Shown in pieces: positions 1 to 6,742 of a stretch of DNA of 8,511 nt (position 1 is its first letter; each line of letters begins with the position of its first letter). The DNA is from Pseudolysobacter sp. (GTDB lineage: Bacteria > Pseudomonadota > Gammaproteobacteria > Xanthomonadales > Rhodanobacteraceae): NCBI GenBank assembly GCA_025351985.1, contig JANXUW010000157.1, forward strand, positions 1 through 8,511, read 5' to 3'. A model generated the notes under the pieces. The model searched no databases. It was not told where the DNA came from and saw nothing but the letters and a program-made list of their open reading frames with translations. The position numbers were made by a program, and so were the translations under genes.

Positions 1-828
1 ACGCAAGGCCTGATCGTCGTGCACGCACGAATCGAAAAACAGGCGATCGAAATACTCGCGCGGATTGCGCGCGTTGTCGGTCGCGACCAGATCCGGACGC
101 ATGCGAAATCCGTGTTCTATGCGCCCGATGGTGTAGGGGAACGAGCCACCGCCATGCGCAAGACATACGCGCAGGTTCGGCAGCCGTTCGAGCACGCCGC
201 CGAAGATCAGGCAGCATGCCGCGCGCGATTGTTCCGCCGGCATGCCGACCAGCCACGGCAGCCAGTATTTCGGCATCGACTCGCGGCCCATCATGTCCCA
301 CGGATGCACGAGAATCGCCGCACCGAGATCGGCGGCGGCTTCGAAAAATGGGAACAATTCTTCGGCGTCCAGATTCCAGTCGTTGATGTGCGAACCGATC
401 TGCACGCCTTGCAAACCGAGCTGTTCGATGCTGCGTTCGAGCTCCTGGATCGCCAGCGTCGGCGATTGCAATGGCACGGTCGCGATGCCGGCGTAATGTT
501 GCGGATACGCGCGGCACATTTCCGCCATGTGATCGTTCAGATGCTGATGCAGTTCCAGCGCCTGACTCGGTTTGGCCCAGTAAGAAAACATCACCGGCAC
601 GGTCGAGATCACCTGAGTCTGCACGCCGTGTTGCGCGTACTCGTCGATGCGCAATTGCGCATCCCAGGTGTTCGGCCAGATCTCGCGGAAGAAATGGCCG
701 TCCTTGTAGATGCGATGGCTGCCGTCGTCGGTATGGTGGATCACCGGGAAACGCGGATCGGCGTATTTCTCGGCGAGATTCGGCCAGTCGCGCGGCAGGA
801 TATGGGCGTGGGTATCGATTTTCAGCAT
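1..828 (-). CDS. nbaD: 2-amino-3-carboxymuconate-6-semialdehyde decarboxylase (ACMSD), 3' end cut by window edge
   Basis: This is an amidohydrolase-superfamily decarboxylase (EC 4.1.1.45). It converts 2-amino-3-carboxymuconate semialdehyde, the product of 3-hydroxyanthranilate dioxygenase, to 2-aminomuconate semialdehyde in the cytoplasm. That steers the kynurenine pathway to catabolism and away from quinolinate/NAD. The visible 276 residues begin MLKIDTHAHILPRDWP. The metal-binding HxH is H7/H9, the third histidine is H175 (in ILVHPWDMMGRE) and the catalytic histidine is H225 (in LAHGGGSFPYTIGRIEHG). R48 in HFFREIW is a candidate substrate arginine. The frame is still open at the left edge with FFDSCVHDDQALR; the family is about 330-340 residues, so roughly 60 are missing, including the last metal-ligand aspartate. 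The ATG lies 9 bases after the stop of the FUSC gene, so translation is probably coupled. Family assignment is strong; the symbol follows Pseudomonas nba usage. Confidence 0.93.
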   Translation of the reverse strand, partial: MLKIDTHAHILPRDWPNLAEKYADPRFPVIHHTDDGSHRIYKDGHFFREIWPNTWDAQLRIDEYAQHGVQTQVISTVPVMFSYWAKPSQALELHQHLNDHMAEMCRAYPQHYAGIATVPLQSPTLAIQELERSIEQLGLQGVQIGSHINDWNLDAEELFPFFEAAADLGAAILVHPWDMMGRESMPKYWLPWLVGMPAEQSRAACCLIFGGVLERLPNLRVCLAHGGGSFPYTIGRIEHGFRMRPDLVATDNARNPREYFDRLFFDSCVHDDQALR

Positions 829-837
829 GCGCCAAGT

Positions 838-3039
838 TTACCTGTTGCGCGCGCGCTTGGCTGCGTCGAATTTCGCATTCCCGGAATTCGTATCGAGTGC
901 GGCGGGAAGATTCGTAGCTTCGCCGAGATTATTGGTTTCGAGCAGATGCGCGAGCGTGTCGACGCTATCGGTGATGCGGTCGCTGGTGTGGATCAGCGCC
1001 AAGGCGAGATCGCGTTGCTCGGGCAGGTCGAGCGATTCTTCCAGCGTTAGCGCAAACGCCTGCTGATGCGCGCGCAGCTCGGCGGTCACGGCAATCGGCT
1101 GTTGCGTGCGCAGCGCGGTCGCAACGTCGCCAAGCGTGGCACCGATGCGCGCGGAAAATGCGAGCGTGCTTTCGCGCTGCGGCAAAATACTGCTGGATTG
1201 CAGTTCGGCTTCGAGACTCATCGCCGCGCGCGCAAAACGATTGGTATTGGCGACGATGCCTTCGGCGAGCCGGCTCAGTTCCACGTCCGCTCGCGGTTCG
1301 GCGCGCAGCCGTTCCAGCGATGCCTGCACGTTGGTGCGTGCCGCGCGCGCCGCGCTGCGCGCATCGGTGCGCGCGCGTTCGTCGGCATCGAACAAGGTCG
1401 AGAAATAACTGCGATACGCCTCGACCAGCGTCGCCAGCGCCGGACGCACGCGCGAGCGTTCCCAGGTTGGCCACAACGCATACGCGAGCAATGCCAGCGT
1501 GCTGCCGCCGATCGTGCCGATACCGCGCGCGAGCATCGTGTCGCCGGCGGTTTCACCGAGCAAGGACAGCAACACCACGATCAGGCCGGTCAGCATCGCG
1601 ATCGCAATGCCGTAATGCATCGCAGCGAGTTCGCGAAACGCAAAACACAAAAATCCGAGCAACACGATCCGCTCCCAGATGCCGCCGAACGCAAAGTGCA
1701 CGATCGCCGTCGCCAACACCAATCCGACCAGCGTGCCGATCACGCGCAACAACGCAAATATGAACGTGCCGCCGAAATCCGGCTTCAGCACGATCACCAG
1801 CGTCATCGGAATCCAGTAACCATGCGCAAGGCCGGAAATACGCTCGACAGTCACCGCAAGCGCCAGGCAAACGGCACAACGAATGGCGTGCCGGCACGCG
1901 ATCGAGGACAACGAAAGATTGGCACGCAACGTTGCCAGCGGATTGCCGGGACGCAACGCCTGCGGCAAGCGTAATTCGAATTCCTGCGCCTGCAGTTCGC
2001 CACGACTGCCGGCGTAACTGGCATTGCGCACCGCGGCGCGCAGTTGACCACCGAGGCCGACCGCGCGCGCGCAGGCGATGTGCGTGAGCGGCGCGTTGCG
2101 CACGTTCTTGCCGCTGTCGCGCGCGGCGAGCATTTCCGCGAGCACGATTTCGTAACTCGCGATCAGGTTTTCCGCGTGCAACGGTGCCGCGCCATTGCGC
2201 AATGCGTCGGCGATCGCGTCGAGCACGTCGCCGCTGCGCGCGAGCAAATGTTCAATGCGATGCTGGTTTGCGGCGAGGGTGAATTGTTCGCGCAGATCGG
2301 CCAGCGCGAGCAGTTCGATACGCAAGCGTTCGGCCACGCCGGCGAGCACACGAAATGCATCCATCGCCAAGCCACGCGCGCGGTGCGCGCCATGCAGTAG
2401 CACCTGCAGGTTGTTGATCGCCTCGGTAAGCGGCGGTGCCTGGTGGCTTTCGTGGCGCTGACGCGTATTGGCCGCAAGCTCCGCATACACCGCCGCCAGC
2501 GCATAACGCTCGGGTCGATAACGTTGCAGCGGCCACGCCGCGATCGCGAGTAGCGTCTGCAGCAGTCCGCCGGTAAAAATCAATGCGGAGGCCAGCAATG
2601 CCGCGTGCGGTGCGCGCGCCTCGGCGCCGCATACGATCAGCAGGATCATGCTGGTGAGGCCGACGCGCGCCGCCTCCGGCCCGAGCGCCACAAGCATCGC
2701 ACCGGCGAATCCGCACAACGCGGTTGCGATCACGATCAGGATGTCGTGGCCGCCGAGCGAAAATCCGACAAAGGCCGACAAACCCGCCATCAGCGCCGCC
2801 GACAACATACGCTGCAGGCGTAGGCGATACGGCCCGGGGCGGTCGGAAAACATCACGTTCAAAGTACCGGCGGCGACACCCGCGCCGGCTTCGATATGGC
2901 CGCTCAGCGCGCCCACCACCAGCGGCAGAAGAAAACCGAATGTGTTGCGCAGCGCCACGCTGTATGGCACCTCGCGCGGCTTGAGCCGCAACATTTCCTG
3001 CAGCAGGTAAGAGTGGAAACGTGGCGCGGGAACCGGCAT
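838..3039 (-). CDS. FUSC/YccS-family inner-membrane transporter (fusaric acid resistance type)
   Basis: A 733-residue membrane protein of the fusaric acid resistance/aromatic acid exporter superfamily (FUSC, YccS, AaeB relatives). It has the family's duplicated layout. A first hydrophobic block lies at about residues 32-170, a soluble helical segment at about 175-380, a second hydrophobic block at about 383-524, and a C-terminal soluble domain follows. The FUSC signature is clear in the second block: YWIPMTLVIVLKPDFGGT at 408-425, followed by the R-x-x-GTLVGLVLA stretch. I chose the ATG at 3039. The frame stays open to an ATG at 3228, but that would overlap the upstream gene by 137 bases and add a hydrophilic stretch unlike the family. 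A GGGGA sits 13 bases upstream, a rather distant ribosome site. It lies between two kynurenine-pathway enzymes in one operon, suggesting export of a pathway compound (inference). Substrate unknown. Confidence 0.87.
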   Translation of the reverse strand: MPVPAPRFHSYLLQEMLRLKPREVPYSVALRNTFGFLLPLVVGALSGHIEAGAGVAAGTLNVMFSDRPGPYRLRLQRMLSAALMAGLSAFVGFSLGGHDILIVIATALCGFAGAMLVALGPEAARVGLTSMILLIVCGAEARAPHAALLASALIFTGGLLQTLLAIAAWPLQRYRPERYALAAVYAELAANTRQRHESHQAPPLTEAINNLQVLLHGAHRARGLAMDAFRVLAGVAERLRIELLALADLREQFTLAANQHRIEHLLARSGDVLDAIADALRNGAAPLHAENLIASYEIVLAEMLAARDSGKNVRNAPLTHIACARAVGLGGQLRAAVRNASYAGSRGELQAQEFELRLPQALRPGNPLATLRANLSLSSIACRHAIRCAVCLALAVTVERISGLAHGYWIPMTLVIVLKPDFGGTFIFALLRVIGTLVGLVLATAIVHFAFGGIWERIVLLGFLCFAFRELAAMHYGIAIAMLTGLIVVLLSLLGETAGDTMLARGIGTIGGSTLALLAYALWPTWERSRVRPALATLVEAYRSYFSTLFDADERARTDARSAARAARTNVQASLERLRAEPRADVELSRLAEGIVANTNRFARAAMSLEAELQSSSILPQRESTLAFSARIGATLGDVATALRTQQPIAVTAELRAHQQAFALTLEESLDLPEQRDLALALIHTSDRITDSVDTLAHLLETNNLGEATNLPAALDTNSGNAKFDAAKRARNR

Positions 3040-3091
3040 GGATTTCAGCAATTCCCCGCGCGGGATAAACGCTTCATTTGCCGCACGACGC

Positions 3092-3691
3092 TCACGGTTT
3101 TGGCGCGATGCTACGGCGCAACGATCCGAGCAGGATATCGATGCCGCGAGCGTATTCCTGCTTCCATTCGGCGCTCGTCGCGGTGAGGTCCGGCGCACTC
3201 GCGACGACGATGATGCCGGTGTCGGCATTCCACAGAAAATTTTCGCGGATCACCGTGGTTTTTTCATCTTTGCGAATCTGGTAGCGGATCGCTTCTTCGC
3301 TGTCGTTGGCGCTGTGTTCGAGTTCGACGTAACCGGGGAAACGCGTATTGTCGAGCGTCGCTTCGCCGCGCGTCTTGCGGAACGTGACCATCGCCTCGCC
3401 GACAAAGATCACCACGCCGACATTCGCCGCCTGCGCATTATCGGCGCTGGCCGGATTACGCACCTGAAACGCCAGCTGGATGCGGTCGGGGTCGCTGCCG
3501 GCATCGACCGGAATCCACTCCACCGGCACGGTGATATCCAGGCTCGTTCCGCGCGGGCGGAAATTGCGCAGCTCCGTGGCATAACCGGGCAGCGCGCCGA
3601 TCAGCGCGAGCATGACGAATAGCCGCGACCAGCCACGCGCATCACGACAGCGCAGGGCGGATCGGCTCAAGCTGGGCAAACGGAAAAACAT
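3092..3691 (-). CDS. small exported protein, unknown function, possibly DcrB/PsbP-like
   Basis: A 199-residue protein that I do not recognise by name. It has a positively charged start and a hydrophobic stretch (LFVMLALIGALPGYA, about residues 24-38) that fits a signal peptide cut after A38. The n-region is long at 23 residues; an internal ATG at 3613 would leave almost none, so the first ATG is preferred. The mature part opens with a strand and VPVEWIPVD (about 56-63), has a hydrophobic strand VGVVIFVG (about 91-98), and ends with GIIVVASAPDL plus a helix with W176 and a final SLRR. That order (early W, late strand, helix ending in a short S-[LF]-R) recalls the DcrB/PsbP/Mog1 fold, which is tentative. 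It has no cysteine after the leader, so it is not a lipoprotein. It starts 48 bases after nbaC ends and stops 52 bases before the FUSC gene. Likely periplasmic, and possibly a partner of that transporter. Confidence 0.8.
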   Translation of the reverse strand: MFFRLPSLSRSALRCRDARGWSRLFVMLALIGALPGYATELRNFRPRGTSLDITVPVEWIPVDAGSDPDRIQLAFQVRNPASADNAQAANVGVVIFVGEAMVTFRKTRGEATLDNTRFPGYVELEHSANDSEEAIRYQIRKDEKTTVIRENFLWNADTGIIVVASAPDLTATSAEWKQEYARGIDILLGSLRRSIAPKP

Positions 3692-3739
3692 GCGCGTAAG
3701 TTTAACTGCTCCGTGCCGCGAATGGACACGCAGAATATT

Positions 3740-4276
3740 TTATATTTGCGGCGCGAGGTATTTCTGCGGCGCCGGATGCACCTGTCCACACTCGCTGCAG
3801 GTGCGATCTTTGATCGAGCGATAGAAACGCTCGAACACTGCCTGGAACTGTGTCTCGATATTGGTCAGCGCGAAAAATTCTTCATACAGCTTGTGGTGGC
3901 AGTTTTCGCAGAACCACATCAGGCCGTCTTTCTCGTTTGCCAATCGTTTGCGTTCGATCACCAGCCCGACCGAATCCGGCATGCGCTGTGGCGAGTGCGG
4001 CACACGCGGCGGCAGCAGGAAAATTTCGCCGGCGCGAATCGGAATATCGCGCGGCAGACCATCCTCCATCACCTTGAGCACCATCTCGCCTTCGAGCTGG
4101 TGGAAAAATTCCGGACCTTCGTCCCAATGATAATCGGTGCGCTGGTTCGGACCGCCGACCGCCATGCAGAAAAAATCCTGATCCTGCCAGATCAGCTTGT
4201 TGCCGACCGGTGGTTTCAGCAGATGGCGGTTTTCCGCGATCCAGCGTTGCAGATTGATGGGCGGTGACAGGCGCAT
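3740..4276 (-). CDS. nbaC: 3-hydroxyanthranilate 3,4-dioxygenase
   Basis: A 178-residue cupin dioxygenase (EC 1.13.11.6) that opens the ring of 3-hydroxyanthranilate with O2 to give 2-amino-3-carboxymuconate semialdehyde, the substrate of the decarboxylase at the other end of this operon. All functional residues known from the bacterial enzyme are visible with a constant small offset. The Fe(II) ligands are H50, E56 and H94, and the substrate contacts are R46, R98 and E109. Two CxxC pairs (C123/C126 in FCENC, C160/C163 in TCSECG) form the rubredoxin-like second iron site of the bacterial form. Length is normal. It is the first gene of the minus-strand operon. The ATG at 4276 has only a weak ribosome site (GGAT about 9 bases upstream). 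Kynurenine monooxygenase and kynureninase are not next to it, so they must lie elsewhere. Identification is firm. Confidence 0.97.
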   Translation of the reverse strand: MRLSPPINLQRWIAENRHLLKPPVGNKLIWQDQDFFCMAVGGPNQRTDYHWDEGPEFFHQLEGEMVLKVMEDGLPRDIPIRAGEIFLLPPRVPHSPQRMPDSVGLVIERKRLANEKDGLMWFCENCHHKLYEEFFALTNIETQFQAVFERFYRSIKDRTCSECGQVHPAPQKYLAPQI

Positions 4277-4466
4277 GGGATCGATCCGGAAAAAGTCGGC
4301 TCACAATAATGGCCGCCGGCGTGCTTTGCAAAGTGCGCGTTGGTCCTGCGCTGAATGTTGTTGCAGGATCGAGATACGATGAAGCGTGGTGGATTCGCGC
4401 CGAAGCGAATGCGATCAGCCGCGAAACGATCTAGCATAGCCGGACTTTCTTTCGCCGCCGCCGAAC
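4277..4466. other. divergent intergenic region between nbaC and the LytS-type kinase gene
   Basis: These 190 bases hold the start signals of two diverging transcription units. Besides the minus-strand promoter candidate and CTTTGCAAAG palindrome, there is an 18-base inverted repeat at 4393-4410 (ATTCGC, 6-base loop, GCGAAT), sited as an operator or leader hairpin for the kinase gene would be. I found no convincing plus-strand -35/-10 pair and no good ribosome site ahead of the kinase ATG. A frame starting at 4379 runs into the kinase gene in another frame and is not supported as a gene. Confidence 0.5.
4303..4331 (-). promoter_or_regulatory. candidate sigma-70 promoter of the kynurenine operon
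   Basis: Reading the minus strand, TTGCAA (4331-4326, 4 of 6 consensus bases) is followed after exactly 17 bases by TATTGT (4308-4303, 4 of 6). This would start transcription near 4296 and give a leader of about 20 bases before nbaC. The -35 box lies within a perfect 10-base palindrome, CTTTGCAAAG (4324-4333), which could be an operator half or chance. Both boxes are weak; the spacing and position are the best support. Confidence 0.3.
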
Positions 4467-5543
4467 ATGCTCCGACTCAAATCGCTGTTGACGAGTTCGC
4501 GCATCGGTTTCTGGCCGTTGCAGATGTGCGGTTGGGCTGGCTATTTCGCGCTGAATTTTCTCAGCGCGATCGGCTACGGCAAGTCGTGGGATTATGTGTA
4601 CGTGTCGCTGGCCTGCGCGAGCATCGGCTTCCTGATCACGTGTATTCTGCGGCTCGGTTACCGGGCGCTTTGGCATCTGCCGGCGTGGCGCATGAGTTGG
4701 CGTGCGGCGTTGCAGTTGATCGTTGCCGCGATCGTTTTTGCGATCTGCTACACCACGATCACGTTTCGTTATTGTTCGGATTGCCGTCCCGACAGCCTGC
4801 TCGGTTATATCGGCTATTTCGGTTCGATGCCGTATGTGTTGTTGTCGTGGAGCGGGCTGTATTTCGGCATCAAGTTCAACCGTCAGCTGCAGCAGCAGAA
4901 ACTCGCGGCGCTGCAGGCGCAAGCGATGGCGCACGAGGCGCAATTGAAGATGCTGCGCTATCAACTCAATCCGCATTTTCTGTTCAACACCCTGAATGCG
5001 ATTTCGACGCTGATCCTGGACGCCAAGCAAGATACCGCGAACCGCATGGTCGGCAGCCTCAGTGCGTTCCTGCGTTATTCGCTGGATTCCGATCCGGTGC
5101 AGCGCGTGAGTCTGGCGCAGGAAATCGAGGCGTTGAATCTGTACCTCGGCATTGAGCAATTGCGCTTCGGCGAACGCTTGCAGGTCATCATGGACATCGC
5201 GCCCGATGCGCGCAACGCGCTCGTGCCGAGCCTCATCCTGCAGCCGCTGATCGAAAATGCGGTGAAATACGCAATCGCAAAACGCGAGCAGGGCGGCGCG
5301 GTCGAACTGATCGCACGTCTGGATAGCGACAGCCTCGATCTGCGCCTGCGTGACGATGGTCCGGGCAGCGATGATTTTCCGGATAAACAGTTGCCATGCC
5401 GCGGCGTCGGCCTGGCAAATACACGCGAACGCTTGCGTGTGCTGTACGGCGAACGGCAGAGTTTCAGCATCGCCAATCGCCAGCCGCACGGCGTCGAAGT
5501 GCATTTGCGATTGCCGTTCGAAGCCGCTCCGGCAGGTAATTGA
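4467..5543 (+). CDS. LytS-type membrane sensor histidine kinase
   Basis: A 358-residue sensor kinase of the LytS/YehU (His_kinase, PF06580) class. The N-terminal half carries four predicted membrane helices at about residues 16-37, 43-65, 79-100 and 112-136 with very short loops, so the stimulus is probably sensed within or at the membrane; no separate sensory domain is seen. A charged, Gln-rich helix (about 138-165) leads to the phosphorylation motif LRYQLNPHFLFNTLNAI with H170. The ATP-binding part has the N-box LILQPLIENAVKYAI (N264), DDGPG at 296-300 and GVGLANTRERL at 313-323. An in-frame TAG ten codons upstream leaves the ATG at 4467 as the only reasonable start, though its ribosome site is poor. 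The response regulator ATG follows one base after the stop, so the two form a unit. Length and layout recall AlgZ/FimS, but nothing shows the same role. Confidence 0.93.
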   Translation: MLRLKSLLTSSRIGFWPLQMCGWAGYFALNFLSAIGYGKSWDYVYVSLACASIGFLITCILRLGYRALWHLPAWRMSWRAALQLIVAAIVFAICYTTITFRYCSDCRPDSLLGYIGYFGSMPYVLLSWSGLYFGIKFNRQLQQQKLAALQAQAMAHEAQLKMLRYQLNPHFLFNTLNAISTLILDAKQDTANRMVGSLSAFLRYSLDSDPVQRVSLAQEIEALNLYLGIEQLRFGERLQVIMDIAPDARNALVPSLILQPLIENAVKYAIAKREQGGAVELIARLDSDSLDLRLRDDGPGSDDFPDKQLPCRGVGLANTRERLRVLYGERQSFSIANRQPHGVEVHLRLPFEAAPAGN

Positions 5544-5544
5544 G

Positions 5545-6342
5545 ATGGCAATCCGCACCCTGATCGTCGACGACGAACCGCTGGCGCGCCGCGGCCTGGA
5601 ATTGCGACTTGCGCGACATGCCGACATCGACATCGTCGGTCAGGCGGGCAACGGCCGTGTAGCATTCGGCCTGATCTCCACGCTCAAGCCTGATCTCATG
5701 CTGCTCGATGTGCAGATGCCCGGCGTCGACGGTTTTGCATTGCTGCGCGCGGTGCCGGTAACGCAGTTGCCGTTGACGATTTTCGTCACCGCGTACAACC
5801 ATTACGCGATCGAAGCGTTTGCCGCGAATGCGATCGACTATCTGCTCAAGCCGGTCGAGGATATGCGTCTCGATCAGGCGCTCGAACGCGCGCGCACCGC
5901 GCTGAGTGCGCGCGATTCGAGCCGGCATTGCGAACGTCTGCTCGCAACCCTGAGCCGGCTTTCGGGCAACAGCGAGCTGAGTCTGGCCGAAGCGTTGGAC
6001 GAGGACATTGCGCCCGTCGCAAGCAGCAAACTCGCGATCAAGGATGGCCAGCGCATCGTGCGTATCGACCTCGCGTCAATCCAGTGGATCGACGCCGCCG
6101 GCGACTACATGTGCATCCACGCCAACGACGATACGCATATCTTGCGCGGCACCATGCGCGAGCTCGAGCAGCGCCTGGATGCACGCGTGTTCCAGCGCAT
6201 CCACCGCTCGACCATCGTCAACCTGGCACGCGTGAAAGAACTGCGTCCGCATCTGAACGGCGAGTATTTTCTCAGGCTCGATTCCGGCCACGAACTGAAA
6301 CTCTCGCGCAGCTATAAGGACAAGGTGCAGTTGCTGATCTAG
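5545..6342 (+). CDS. LytTR-family response regulator
   Basis: A 265-residue response regulator, partner of the kinase just upstream. The receiver domain (about 3-120) shows the acidic pocket D9/D10, phospho-acceptor D55 in LMLLDVQMPGVDG, T82 in FVTAY, and K102-P103. After a linker of about 40 residues comes a LytTR DNA-binding domain (about 162-265) with the typical order IQWIDAAGDYMCIHA, FQRIHRSTIVNLARVKEL and ending LKLSRSYKDKVQLL. Such regulators bind pairs of short direct repeats about two helical turns apart. The ATG at 5545 is chosen over an upstream in-frame ATG at 5350 because it begins exactly at the receiver fold, overlaps nothing, and has AGG 8 bases before it (in CAGGTAATTGAG). 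The stop is a TAG; a 400-base gene-free stretch follows. Targets are unknown; the RND pump downstream and the regulator's own unit are the natural candidates. Confidence 0.95.
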   Translation: MAIRTLIVDDEPLARRGLELRLARHADIDIVGQAGNGRVAFGLISTLKPDLMLLDVQMPGVDGFALLRAVPVTQLPLTIFVTAYNHYAIEAFAANAIDYLLKPVEDMRLDQALERARTALSARDSSRHCERLLATLSRLSGNSELSLAEALDEDIAPVASSKLAIKDGQRIVRIDLASIQWIDAAGDYMCIHANDDTHILRGTMRELEQRLDARVFQRIHRSTIVNLARVKELRPHLNGEYFLRLDSGHELKLSRSYKDKVQLLI

Positions 6343-6413
6343 CAGCGCCTGTCGTGCAGTAGAAGGAGCGCAAGGAGTGCGACGTATTTTCCGCGGGAAA
6401 TAAAAAAAGAGCC

Positions 6414-6491
6414 GTCATTCCAGCGTAGGCTGGAATCCAGTTCTTGGGGCGCCGGAAAAGAGAGCTGGATTCCACCCTGCGCTGGAATGAC
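6414..6491. repeat. long imperfect palindrome of the GTCATTCCAGCG family (REP/MITE-like)
   Basis: Two 27-base arms, 6414-6440 and 6465-6491, are reverse complements at 25 of 27 positions. The left arm begins GTCATTCCAGCGTAGG and the right arm ends GCGCTGGAATGAC. Pairing continues partly into the 24-base middle (TTCT against AGAG). Repeats with this core are common between genes in many proteobacteria, where they act as non-autonomous mobile palindromes and as hairpins that protect or end transcripts. On the minus strand the hairpin is followed 5 bases later by a T7 run, a terminator-like order, but no minus-strand gene ends here. On the plus strand a T7 run lies 24 bases after the hairpin, too far for a standard terminator of the regulator transcript. 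Confidence 0.85.
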
Positions 6492-6616
6492 CGCTCCCAA
6501 TTTGGTGTCATCGACTTTTTTTGCCGCGTTTCCGGTGATCGGTTTCCAGCGATTGATTCGTTTGCCGCAACACCCGAACACTGTGACTTTCGACACGGTT
6601 CGATCGCGCGCGGTTG

Positions 6617-6646
6617 CACGTTCCGCCGCAATTCGCACACGTTTCA
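6617..6646 (+). promoter_or_regulatory. weak candidate LytTR-type direct repeat upstream of the RND gene
   Basis: CACGTTCCG (6617-6625) and CACGTTTCA (6638-6646) repeat CACGTT with a start-to-start distance of 21 bases, the spacing known for paired LytTR binding boxes. Each matches the general box around its central GTT but only at about 6-7 of 9 positions. It lies about 100 bases before the pump ATG, with a LytTR regulator gene as left neighbour. Chance occurrence is quite possible. Confidence 0.15.
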
Positions 6647-6730
6647 TCGCAACGCATGCAACCTTTATGACTTGCGCCACATCCTATTGCCTGACGACTC
6701 GCGCGAAAATCGCATCGAGGTTGCAGTTGC

Positions 6731-6735
6731 AGGAG
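6731..6735 (+). promoter_or_regulatory. strong ribosome binding site of the RND pump gene
   Basis: AGGAG lies 7 bases before the ATG at 6743. It is the best Shine-Dalgarno in the window and fixes the start. The longer open frame on the plus strand that begins at 6487 is in another phase and is discarded. Confidence 0.85.
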
Positions 6736-6742
6736 TGGTGTG

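Larger units (their letters stand above)
6343..6742. other. 400-base gene-free region between response regulator and RND pump
   Basis: No credible gene lies here; the open frames are short, out of phase with neighbours, or come from the palindrome (for instance the translated NWIPAYAGMT string typical of this repeat class). It holds two AAGGAGYGC copies just after the regulator stop (6362-6380), an A7 run (6402-6408), the long palindrome, a T7 run (6516-6522), a weak direct repeat at 6617-6646 and the ribosome site of the pump gene. I looked for a sigma-70 promoter ahead of the pump and found none that is convincing. Any adaptor gene would be expected here and is absent. Confidence 0.7.

Noticed and set aside
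826..840. Similar leader before ACMSD (TAAACTTGGCGCATG) and before the exported protein (TAAACTTACGCGCATG, 3689-3704)
   Set aside because: The likeness is short, shared by only two of four genes, and in one case the TAA is simply the preceding stop codon. Probably coincidence.
19..1050. Long open frame on the plus strand opposite the ACMSD gene, and similar plus-strand frames at 1066-1974
   Set aside because: They are antisense shadows caused by high GC. The minus strand carries intact enzyme and transporter sequence with all motifs, while these frames are Arg/His-rich and lack domain features.
3040..3228. Longer start for the FUSC protein at 3228
   Set aside because: The extra 63 residues are hydrophilic, unlike the family, and overlap the upstream gene by 137 bases. 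The ATG at 3039 fits the domain start.
3737..3744. AT-rich stretch at the end of nbaC with TATAAA/TAAAAT as an internal promoter
   Set aside because: No -35-like hexamer lies 15-19 bases upstream on the minus strand (the bases there read GCAGAA or AGAAAT), and the stretch overlaps the nbaC stop codon.
4379..4436. Possible small basic peptide starting at ATG 4379
   Set aside because: There is no ribosome site, and its frame runs on without a stop into the kinase gene in another phase.
4431..5633. 400-residue minus-strand open frame opposite the LytS kinase gene
   Set aside because: The plus strand encodes a complete kinase with H, N and G boxes; the antisense product is low-complexity, rich in Arg/Gln, and spans two adjacent real genes.
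6389..6404. ATTTTCCGCGGGAAAT hairpin as terminator of the response regulator gene
   Set aside because: The stem is short with almost no loop, and is followed by an A run, not a T run, on the coding strand.
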